NCBI GenBank assembly: GCA_030600725.1
Contig: JAUVLN010000061.1
Coordinates: 1 to 9,427, forward strand
Direction: 5' to 3'
Length of the DNA stretch: 9,427 bases
DNA from: Thermoplasmatota archaeon
Lineage (GTDB): Archaea > Thermoplasmatota > Penumbrarchaeia > Penumbrarchaeales > Penumbrarchaeaceae
The position numbers and the translations under genes are program-made. Positions within the stretch are counted from its first letter, which is position 1, and each line of letters starts with the position of its first letter. Shown here one piece after another: positions 1-6,127 of this stretch. The notes under the pieces were generated by a model. The model ran no database searches and had not been told where the DNA came from. It saw nothing but the letters and a program-made list of their open reading frames with translations.

Positions 1-3000
1 GACTGGCTTCAGAAGGGGGGCCACTATGATCTAATGAAGGAGCAAGGTAAATACGCACTGTTCACCACAGTATCATCAAACTCCTATTATGGGATGAATC
101 CAAGGCTCATGGACCTAGATGGTGACGGGCTTGATGACTTCATCTCATGCGACAAGGTGGGAGATGGACATGCATACGTGGTATGGGGCACCACGAATAT
201 GACCACCCTTTTTTCAAATACAAGGGGAAGTTTCCCATCAGGAGGGCACATGAACATCATACAGAATGTCGCCAACTGCACCATCGATGGCTTTGCCGAC
301 AGCGGAACATGTGCGGTCTGGGCGGATGATTTCGACCAGGATGGTAATAACGACCTTCTTATCGGCGGACCATGGGGTACAAATGAGGATGGCTCGGAAG
401 GTAAGGTCGGCATCATTTACGGCGGGGACAGAACCTTCTGGAACACATCCAAGGACCTCGACGTTGACGCGGATTGGACCGTGACCGGTGAGGTGGGCGA
501 GGCGATGCCCTCCACGAACTGGGGGGGTTCATTGTACACGGGCGACCTCAACGCCGACGGATATCCGGATATGCTCATGTCATGTGCGGGATGGAATGGT
601 GACAAAGGGAGGGTCTATGCATACCTGACGGTGGATCCTGTTATTGAAGCGGACGGGTTCACACTGGATGATGGATCAGGGCTGAACGGGGACGTGCTCG
701 CCGCTCAGTCCGGAGGTATTCCAGAAGAAGATACGAGAACCCCGTTGATTGACGGCTCGTACACATTCAATGTGACGTACAACAACTCGTGGTCCCCTCT
801 GGCGATGCAGGAGTTCAGGCTGAGTATAATACTGAAGGGAAATTACTTCGGAATTGTCTACACGGTGGCATATTCGCCTTCCAACGACACCTTCTATTTC
901 CTGTCAAATCCCGCACAGGGGATGATGATATCGCCCAGATCACATATCTACATGCATAGCGAGGTCAGGGCATCGATAGTGTTCAATGTGATATTCATGT
1001 TATCGTTCCCGTCGCAGGATCCCGTGGATGTCAGGATGGTTCTCGATAACGGACCGGGGGAGTCCGAATACTTCTACGAGGACATGTTCAGGGTGGAGAG
1101 GGATTTTGTTCTGGACGCGCCGGACATAACGGTAATGAACGGGGACCAAACGGTAAGCCGCGGTTCCTACCTGCCGTTCATCAACTCGCTGAATGTGACC
1201 GCAGGATCCGTACTCTACCAGGATACCGATGTACCTGTCCACCCCGACTTCTATTTCATCAGGCTGATCGACAACTACGACAGGGTGTACGACATCTACG
1301 CGAACAGGGGAGAGCCCGTACAGATCGATCTTCCCCTGGACACCATAGAATCGGGCGAGTACTTCTTCGAGATGAGCATCGTCATGACCGAGTATTCCTC
1401 CCCCTATTCACAGGCAAAGACGCTCATCCCATCCTTCTTCGTCGTCTTCGACATGGAGGGGCCGGATATCCCGTTGAACGTGCAGTTCAGGGCGGATTCG
1501 CTCCTGGACCCGGAGGGGAGATGGGATAACGATCCTGAGGTGTTCGTTACCTGGGATCCTGCTTTCGACAAGCAGGTGGGGGTCAACTCGTACGGATACA
1601 TCGTGAACGGACCCGAGGACTCCGAGGGATTGGCATATTATAAAGAGGGAGTGACCAACGATAGATTCCTCACCTTCGACGACTTCGTGGAGATCGGATC
1701 ATATACACTGGAGATATGGGGTATCGATATGCTCGGAAACCCCGGAAGAAGCGTGATGAGAACACTTGTCATCGATACGGAGTCGCCCTCTATTGAGAAC
1801 CACTACCCATCCCACATCGGAGGAGTTTGGTTCAACAGCGAGGAGGTGACCGTGGAGGTGTCCATAATAGATGATAAGCTTTCATTGATGGCACCTTCCC
1901 TCGACCTGAACTCACTTGAGTATGTGGTAGTGGACCAGGAGTTATCAGCCGCGCCCGAGGAGGGTTGGATCTCCGCAAGCTACAACGTGATCTCCACCCG
2001 TATCCTGGAGGAGGGGGCAAACGGAGGGAAACTCGTCAAGACCACGATATCCGCTCTGGTCGAGGTCAATGAGGGTAAGAACAACTACCTCTGGTGGAGG
2101 GTTTGCGATCAGGCGGACAACGTGGGTGTTACAACCATCATCGACATCGAGGGGCCGATACTCGAGTATGAAACGCTCCTCGAGGCGAACACCACCCTCG
2201 ATCCAAACCAGAAGGAGGAGCTTATTGAGGAGTTCAAGGAGATGATGGAGCAGGAAGAGCTCAGCAAGAACCCATCAAACATATGGGTGGATATCACCAA
2301 ACTTACCTACTCCGACGCCACACCCGTGGGAATACAGGAGAACAACATAGTAGGGGCATCGATCATGATAACCGATCTTCTGAGCCACGTTGACGGATCG
2401 TCCATCCAGTACTCCTACGCGAGGAATGGACTCCAGAATTACGGAGGCTGGATATCGGCCATGATCAACACCGATGAGAGGGAGGTCGTTGCCGAGACCG
2501 TAACTCCAATGCTCTTTGAACCTGGCTCCACCAATTATATCAGATGGAGGGCGATGGACGTTGCCGGGAACGGCTACACCTACTCGGAAGACATTCCGAT
2601 CATCATAGTTCCCAGGCTCCCCAACAACCCACCCACCGCCATCATCTCCACACCAGCGATGGAGGAGGTGTTCAATACACAGGAGAGGATCGAGTTCTCC
2701 GCAGCAGAGAGCAGGGACCCGGATGAGAACGATGTGATATTCTTCTCATGGATCCTTGCGAACAAGACCGTCATCAGCGAGGTCGAATCCTTCTCGATGG
2801 ACGCAAGGGACCTTGGAGAGGGCATCCACGTGATAACACTCTATGTGAGCGACGGCACATTCACCGTGATGGATACGATATCCATCTACGTGAAGATGCA
2901 TCCGGATGAGGTCGACACGGATGGTGATGGTATCCCGGATGGAACCGACACGGATGATGACAACGACGGCCTGGATGACGATGTGGAGGAGAGGATGGGG

Positions 3001-3750
3001 ACCGATCCCAAGCTGGCCGACTCGGACATGGACGGCGTCAACGATAGACTGGACCCGGAGCCACTCAACAGTAAAGTGACCAGGGTGGATGAGACAGAGG
3101 ACCAGCTTACCTACTGGCAGATCTTCTACGGGATCATCATCCTGTCAGCACTGATAATATTCCTCGGAGCGATGCTCGTCATGAAGAGGAGATCGCTTCA
3201 GGAGAAGAACAGGATCGAGAGGGCGGTTATCATGGAAGGCAAGCTGGTAGAGAGATACGAGGCGCTTACCGGTATCGAATCCACACTGCTGCCATCGGTC
3301 AAGGAGTTCGGTATGACACTGCCACCGGTGGCTGCCCAATACGTGACCAACATCAACGCAGCCGAGAAGGCAGAGGAGCTTCTCAAGACCCCATCCCTCC
3401 CCGCACCTGTGGAAAAAGAGGAGGCACCGGCACCCGAGCCCACACAGGAGGCCGTACCCGCTCCGGTCCCTGAAACCGCTCCGGCACCCGCACCTGCTGC
3501 TCCCAAGGTGCAGAGATCCGTACGCAGGAGAAGGACCAAAAAGGAGGAGCCGAAAGCACCAGGAGCAATACCCTCGCCCGAAGAGCTTACCGCAACAGCA
3601 GCTCTCCCGGGAGGCGCGGCCCCTGAAAGTGAGGCTGCACCGGCCCAGCCGACCATGACGAGCTGTAACCTCTGTGGCTCATCCATCGAGGTGCCTCCCG
3701 GCGCAACATCCGCCGAGTGTCCGCTCTGCGGAGAGAAAAAGATCCTGTGA
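1..3750 (+). CDS. Large membrane-anchored surface protein with FG-GAP, Ig-like/PKD, Ca-binding and zinc-ribbon domains (5' partial)
   Basis: The frame is open from base 1, so the true start and any signal peptide lie upstream; the ATG at 34 is probably internal. 1249 codons are visible, numbered here from base 1. Three FG-GAP/integrin-like repeats with DxDxDG-type Ca loops lie near residues 38, 112 and 184, about 72 apart, so they are probably the end of a beta-propeller. Then come beta-rich regions, two related Ig-like domains (about 594-718 and 760-875) sharing GWISA and NYxxWRxxDxAxN, a Glu/Lys-rich helical insert between them, a PKD-like domain (877-964) starting NPPTA, and an Asp-rich thrombospondin-3-like stretch (972-1020). 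One transmembrane helix (1041-1061) is followed by KRR, placing the C-terminus inside the cell. The tail is Pro/Ala-rich with a basic RSVRRRRTKK patch and ends in a CxxC-14-CxxC zinc ribbon (Cys codons 3664, 3673, 3718, 3727). Domain calls are from motifs. An adhesion or sensing role is inference; the substrate is unknown. Confidence 0.85.
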   Translation, partial: DWLQKGGHYDLMKEQGKYALFTTVSSNSYYGMNPRLMDLDGDGLDDFISCDKVGDGHAYVVWGTTNMTTLFSNTRGSFPSGGHMNIIQNVANCTIDGFADSGTCAVWADDFDQDGNNDLLIGGPWGTNEDGSEGKVGIIYGGDRTFWNTSKDLDVDADWTVTGEVGEAMPSTNWGGSLYTGDLNADGYPDMLMSCAGWNGDKGRVYAYLTVDPVIEADGFTLDDGSGLNGDVLAAQSGGIPEEDTRTPLIDGSYTFNVTYNNSWSPLAMQEFRLSIILKGNYFGIVYTVAYSPSNDTFYFLSNPAQGMMISPRSHIYMHSEVRASIVFNVIFMLSFPSQDPVDVRMVLDNGPGESEYFYEDMFRVERDFVLDAPDITVMNGDQTVSRGSYLPFINSLNVTAGSVLYQDTDVPVHPDFYFIRLIDNYDRVYDIYANRGEPVQIDLPLDTIESGEYFFEMSIVMTEYSSPYSQAKTLIPSFFVVFDMEGPDIPLNVQFRADSLLDPEGRWDNDPEVFVTWDPAFDKQVGVNSYGYIVNGPEDSEGLAYYKEGVTNDRFLTFDDFVEIGSYTLEIWGIDMLGNPGRSVMRTLVIDTESPSIENHYPSHIGGVWFNSEEVTVEVSIIDDKLSLMAPSLDLNSLEYVVVDQELSAAPEEGWISASYNVISTRILEEGANGGKLVKTTISALVEVNEGKNNYLWWRVCDQADNVGVTTIIDIEGPILEYETLLEANTTLDPNQKEELIEEFKEMMEQEELSKNPSNIWVDITKLTYSDATPVGIQENNIVGASIMITDLLSHVDGSSIQYSYARNGLQNYGGWISAMINTDEREVVAETVTPMLFEPGSTNYIRWRAMDVAGNGYTYSEDIPIIIVPRLPNNPPTAIISTPAMEEVFNTQERIEFSAAESRDPDENDVIFFSWILANKTVISEVESFSMDARDLGEGIHVITLYVSDGTFTVMDTISIYVKMHPDEVDTDGDGIPDGTDTDDDNDGLDDDVEERMGTDPKLADSDMDGVNDRLDPEPLNSKVTRVDETEDQLTYWQIFYGIIILSALIIFLGAMLVMKRRSLQEKNRIERAVIMEGKLVERYEALTGIESTLLPSVKEFGMTLPPVAAQYVTNINAAEKAEELLKTPSLPAPVEKEEAPAPEPTQEAVPAPVPETAPAPAPAAPKVQRSVRRRRTKKEEPKAPGAIPSPEELTATAALPGGAAPESEAAPAQPTMTSCNLCGSSIEVPPGATSAECPLCGEKKIL

Positions 3751-3772
3751 TGGGTTGAAAGGAATTGTGACG

Positions 3773-3801
3773 GCCCCGGCTTCGGTCGGGGCTTTTTTTT
3801 T
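3773..3801 (+). terminator. Intrinsic-type terminator: UUCG-capped hairpin plus T9
   Basis: An 8-bp GC-rich stem pairs GCCCCGGC (3773-3780) with GTCGGGGC (3785-3792, one G-U pair when folded). It closes a TTCG tetraloop (3781-3784) in the stable c(UUCG)g context. Nine T residues follow directly (3793-3801). It lies 22 bp after the stop codon of the upstream surface-protein gene. In archaea the T-tract alone can terminate, so the hairpin may be an extra. The last T residues are also the left arm of the first intergenic repeat. Confidence 0.8.
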
Positions 3802-3840
3802 AATTTAAGAGCTAAGCTACATCCAATTTTAAATTAAAAA
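3797..3840 (+). repeat. Loop-family hairpin R1
   Basis: A 12-bp perfect AT stem pairs TTTTTAATTTAA (3797-3808) with TTAAATTAAAAA (3829-3840). It closes a 20-nt loop reading GAGCTAAGCTACATCCAATT. The left arm overlaps the T-tract of the upstream terminator. From 3807 to 3843 it is 36/37 identical to R5. Confidence 0.75.
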
Positions 3841-3870
3841 TCTGACGAATCTCTGATTCGTCAAAGATTT
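3838..3870. repeat. Tip-family hairpin H1 with AA bulge
   Basis: The inner stem GACGAATC (3844-3851) pairs with GATTCGTC (3855-3862) across the 3-nt loop TCT. The outer stem AAATCT (3838-3843) pairs with AGATTT (3865-3870). Two unpaired A residues (3863-3864) sit on the 3' side. H2 has the same architecture with different outer bases. The ends overlap R1 and R2 by 1-3 bases, so the hairpins are packed edge to edge. Confidence 0.75.
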
Positions 3871-3909
3871 GAATGTTTAAGAGGTGATCATATTTCAGCC
3901 TAACATTCA
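3870..3909 (+). repeat. Loop-family hairpin R2
   Basis: Arms TGAATGTT (3870-3877) and AACATTCA (3902-3909) pair perfectly, with one further A-T pair beyond a bulged T. The loop begins with the family's TTAAGAG and ends with GCCTAA, but its middle (GTGATCATATTTCA) is the most divergent in the set. It follows H1 directly. Confidence 0.65.
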
Positions 3910-3918
3910 TATGAAACG

Positions 3919-3960
3919 TTTTAATTTAAGAGCTAAGCAATGTACAAGCCTAAATTAAAA
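3919..3960 (+). repeat. Loop-family hairpin R3
   Basis: Arms TTTTAATTTA (3919-3928) and TAAATTAAAA (3951-3960) pair perfectly over 10 bp around a 22-nt loop. The loop starts AGAGCTAAGC like R1, then diverges, and ends GCC before CTAA like R2 and R4. Only nine bases separate it from R2. Confidence 0.7.
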
Positions 3961-3961
3961 A

Positions 3962-4003
3962 CCCAGCACAATAGGCCATAGTAGTTTTTCACTATTGTGC
4001 GGG
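3962..4003. repeat. Hairpin H3, not clearly in either family
   Basis: A 9-bp perfect stem pairs GCACAATAG (3966-3974) with CTATTGTGC (3992-4000). CCC (3962-3964) and GGG (4001-4003) extend it past a bulged A. The loop is 17 nt with a T5 run. I cannot align it convincingly with the neighbouring repeats. Confidence 0.65.
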
Positions 4004-4005
4004 GC

Positions 4006-4045
4006 TATGAAAACCAAGTGTATAGGTATAGTTCAGGTTTTCATA
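4006..4045. repeat. Hairpin H4, possible divergent loop-family member
   Basis: A 10-bp perfect stem pairs TATGAAAACC (4006-4015) with GGTTTTCATA (4036-4045) around a 20-nt loop, AAGTGTATAGGTATAGTTCA. The loop length equals that of R1. Aligned from its first AAG it matches about 10 of 20 positions of R1, so membership is plausible but not shown. Confidence 0.55.
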
Positions 4046-4047
4046 CC

Positions 4048-4076
4048 ACCGGGAGAATCTACGATTCTCCAACGGT
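4048..4076. repeat. Tip-family hairpin H2 with AA bulge
   Basis: GGAGAATC (4052-4059) pairs with GATTCTCC (4063-4070) across the 3-nt loop TAC. ACCG (4048-4051) pairs with CGGT (4073-4076). An AA bulge (4071-4072) lies in the same position as in H1. It differs from H1 by paired changes in the stem. R4 starts at the next base. Confidence 0.75.
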
Positions 4077-4119
4077 TTTCCTGCTTAAGAGATCAGCTAC
4101 ATCCCAACCTAACAGGAAA
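4077..4119 (+). repeat. Loop-family hairpin R4
   Basis: Arms TTTCCTG (4077-4083) and CAGGAAA (4113-4119) pair perfectly. Past a bulged C, TTA (4085-4087) pairs with TAA (4110-4112). The 22-nt loop AGAGATCAGCTACATCCCAACC shares GCTACATCC with R1 and ACCTAA-type ends with R2 and R3. The stem sequence is unrelated to those of R1 to R3. Confidence 0.72.
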
Positions 4120-4127
4120 TCTCAGCC

Positions 4128-4164
4128 AAGAGCTAAGCTATATCCAATTTTAAATTAAAAATCT
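4128..4164 (+). repeat. Truncated loop-family copy R5
   Basis: It is 36/37 identical to 3807-3843 (R1 loop plus right arm plus TCT), the only difference being T for C at 4141. The left arm is replaced by unrelated CTCAGCC, so the long AT stem of R1 cannot form here. It closes the cluster on the right. Confidence 0.8.
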
Positions 4165-4254
4165 CATCAATGGCAGGTAACCGACCCCATTTTACACCAT
4201 AATCATAGAGCGGTTATTTCCATTCAATATTTCTGTCAACATCACCACCTATCT

Positions 4255-4270
4255 GGAAAGCTTTTTTATA
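4255..4270 (+). promoter_or_regulatory. Archaeal BRE/TATA promoter of the second surface-protein gene
   Basis: A purine-rich BRE-like GGAAAG (4255-4260) precedes a TATA-like TTTTTTATA (4262-4270). Usual archaeal spacing would start transcription near 4290-4296, giving a leader of roughly 20 nt before the ATG at 4312. It lies downstream of the repeat cluster, so the cluster is probably not part of this transcript. Confidence 0.6.
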
Positions 4271-4298
4271 GATTACAGGGCATTATAGTGGTGTTTTT

Positions 4299-4304
4299 GG
4301 AGGA
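4299..4304 (+). promoter_or_regulatory. Shine-Dalgarno site GGAGGA
   Basis: A strong GGAGGA sits seven bases before the ATG at 4312. It fixes that start over the in-frame ATG at 4327 and the other Met codons just downstream. Confidence 0.75.
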
Positions 4305-4311
4305 GATATAA

Positions 4312-6111
4312 ATGTCCAGGATATCCATGTCAGGTAGGATTCTCCTTATCATGAGCATCCTCTCCATAATTGGTCTGTCATCCATTTTCTCGATCGATAG
4401 TGAAGCGGTTACAGGGGACGGAATGCCCATGCTGGTCAAGGACCATACGCTAAAGACGGCTTTCACGGGGGAGCCGTTCACCTTTACCTCCGAGCTCTAC
4501 GATGAGGATGGTATTGACCAGGCCACGGTGGAGTACTGGTTCGGACAGGAGGTTTCCGTGAATAAATCCATGGCCAATTCGGGCGATAATTGGACCTGGT
4601 CGATCATCATACCTCATACCAGCAACAATTTAAATTACGAGTTCCATTTCAAGGACACACTAGGCATCTGGAACGATACCATGTGGAGATCCATACCGGT
4701 GATCGACGCCATACCGCCGGTCCTTGATGAGGATCTCACCCCCAATACTGCCTCAACCGGGGACGAATTCATATTCTCGATCGAGGTATCCGATAACGTG
4801 GGCCTGGAGGCGGTCTTTCTGGAATACTGGTTTGGAGAGGAAGACCATACGAATATCTCAATTGCCGAGGGAGACGAATATTCATACACATTGGACATTC
4901 CCGATGATTCCCTGGTGACGCTGCATTATTTTGTGGGAGCCATCGATACATCCGACCTTGTATCCATCTCCGATATCTCGGATGTCACCATCTCGGATGA
5001 TGATCCACCCACCATTGTTGGCGATATATCCATGCCGGGGATCGTCAGCTGCGGGTGTAAATTCAATGTATCCGCCGTGATCAGGGACAATATCGAACTT
5101 ACAGAGGTCAGGATGGAATACTGGTTCACCGGGGGAACGAAGCAGGAGATCACTATGGAGGACGAAGGTCCATATTACAAATGCATGATCGAGATCACTG
5201 CCGACTGCACCTCGGACCTGGAGTTCGAGGTGATTGCGATCGATAGCAGCGGGAACGTGTTCAGGTCATCCACGGAATACGTCGATATCGAGGACAGAAC
5301 ACCCCCGGTGATCGAGCCCATATCCGATGTATACGTGAACGTCTCGGAACCCTTCACCATCACCATCGTGGCCACTGACAATATCGGGATAGATTCCGTG
5401 AAATGGTCCGATTCACCCATTGGATCTGACAATCTGGTGCTATCGGGTTCGGTGGAGGAGGAGGGCGTCTACCTTATTACGGTCACCGTCACCGACGAGG
5501 CGAAGAATGAAGAGACGGAGACATTCAACCTCTACGTTCGCGCCATTAAAGAGGAAGATATCACCGAGAGTGATTCCATGGGGGGGATCATCGCGATAGC
5601 TGTGATCGTGGTCCTCCTGATATTAGCGGTGATCGGGGTCGTTGGTTTCCTGATATACAAGAAGAAGAAGGATAACGAAGTCCCCGAGGATGAGGAGAAG
5701 GAAGAGGAGGAGGAACCCTTCAGGAAGGAGATAATAAAATACGAGGACTACTCCGATGTACCAATGAGCGTTGATGAGGCGCATACGGCCGAGCATAAAG
5801 AACACAAGGACCTGTTGTATAATGACCTGTACGGAACCAAGGAGATCGAGGAGCCGGTACAGGAGCCCAACGGTCCCGATGTCCCCGAAGGGGATCAGAA
5901 ACAAGTAGAGCCTGAACAGGAGACACCCCAAACACCTGCGCAGGATGCACCGAAACGAGACCCTCCGAAAGCACCCGATACACCACCTCAACCAGCTGAT
6001 GACAAAGGGACACATACACCACCTTCTCCCGCCCCTCAGAAAGCACCCGCTCCACCCCCTCAGCCGACTGCAGATGAAGGGGGACCGACACCACCTTCTC
6101 CCGCCCCATGA
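4312..6111 (+). CDS. Exported, membrane-anchored protein with four Ig-like repeats and Pro-rich cytoplasmic tail
   Basis: The protein is 599 residues and not a recognised named family. An N-terminal hydrophobic segment (about 9-25, after basic residues) looks like a signal peptide or anchor. The outer part has three Ig/fibronectin-like repeats marked by EYWF at residues 74, 171 and 269, plus a fourth divergent one with KW at 364. The Trp spacing is 97, 98 and 94, and PP-containing linkers (AIPPV, DDPPT, RTPPV) separate the domains. A strong transmembrane helix at about 425-448 is followed by YKKKK, so the C-terminus is cytoplasmic. The tail is acidic (EEKEEEEE), then Pro/Gln/Asp-rich, and ends in two copies of a 24-residue repeat. 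Extracellular Asn-x-Ser/Thr sites are common, suggesting possible glycosylation. The layout resembles the upstream surface protein but lacks its zinc ribbon. A cell-surface interaction role is inference. Confidence 0.85.
   Translation: MSRISMSGRILLIMSILSIIGLSSIFSIDSEAVTGDGMPMLVKDHTLKTAFTGEPFTFTSELYDEDGIDQATVEYWFGQEVSVNKSMANSGDNWTWSIIIPHTSNNLNYEFHFKDTLGIWNDTMWRSIPVIDAIPPVLDEDLTPNTASTGDEFIFSIEVSDNVGLEAVFLEYWFGEEDHTNISIAEGDEYSYTLDIPDDSLVTLHYFVGAIDTSDLVSISDISDVTISDDDPPTIVGDISMPGIVSCGCKFNVSAVIRDNIELTEVRMEYWFTGGTKQEITMEDEGPYYKCMIEITADCTSDLEFEVIAIDSSGNVFRSSTEYVDIEDRTPPVIEPISDVYVNVSEPFTITIVATDNIGIDSVKWSDSPIGSDNLVLSGSVEEEGVYLITVTVTDEAKNEETETFNLYVRAIKEEDITESDSMGGIIAIAVIVVLLILAVIGVVGFLIYKKKKDNEVPEDEEKEEEEEPFRKEIIKYEDYSDVPMSVDEAHTAEHKEHKDLLYNDLYGTKEIEEPVQEPNGPDVPEGDQKQVEPEQETPQTPAQDAPKRDPPKAPDTPPQPADDKGTHTPPSPAPQKAPAPPPQPTADEGGPTPPSPAP
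5968..6108 (+). repeat. Two 24-codon Pro-rich tandem repeats at the gene end
   Basis: Copies start at Lys553 (5968) and Lys577 (6040), each beginning KAP and ending TPPSPAP. A 20-bp exact DNA match (6016-6035 and 6088-6107) lies 72 bp apart, in frame. The second copy ends directly at the stop codon. The tract could vary in copy number by slippage. Confidence 0.75.
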
Positions 6112-6127
6112 TGAGGGCGAGATCCTA

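Larger units (their letters stand above)
3797..4164. other. Cluster of two structured repeat families in a gene-free intergenic region
   Basis: This AT-rich stretch has no credible gene. Read left to right it is almost continuous inverted repeats: loop-family hairpin R1, tip-family hairpin H1, R2, R3, an unrelated hairpin H3, a possible divergent loop-family hairpin H4, tip-family H2, R4, and the truncated copy R5. R elements share the loop but not the stem. H elements share the apex and an AA bulge but not the outer stem. Conserved loops with compensated stems indicate selection on folding, as RNA or as single-stranded or cruciform DNA. The rest of the gap up to 4254 shows only a weak 6-bp TAACCG/CGGTTA inverted repeat and nothing else I can name. 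Function is unknown: candidates are a structured non-coding RNA, repeated regulatory motifs, or remnants of a small palindromic mobile element. Confidence 0.7.

Noticed and set aside
3198..3686. Long minus-strand frame opposite the 3' part of the surface-protein gene
   Set aside because: It is low-complexity (Ser/Ala/Gly) and mirrors the Pro/Ala-rich tail codons; no recognisable domain.
3841..3900. C/D box sRNA, from CTGA and GTGATCA motifs
   Set aside because: The C box does not match RUGAUGA well, the spacing is wrong, and the CTGA motifs lie in a hairpin stem.
3898..4119. Integron attC sites, suggested by GCCTAAC and ACCTAAC next to palindromes
   Set aside because: The matching GTTRRRY box is missing on the partner side and there are no cassette genes or an integrase here.
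4007..4153. A 48-codon ATG frame crossing H4, H2, R4 and R5
   Set aside because: It has no ribosome site. It runs through inverted repeats, and the R4 and R5 loops fall in different reading frames, so conservation is not at the protein level.
3797..4164. CRISPR array
   Set aside because: Repeat spacing is irregular (about 49 to 158 bp), the arms vary, the middle of the unit is what is conserved, and no cas gene is present.
3797..4164. tRNA or tRNA-like gene: the minus strand of R1 reads TGTAGCTTAGCTC, like a D-arm
   Set aside because: No acceptor stem, anticodon arm or T-arm can be placed, and the resemblance is lost in R2 and R3.
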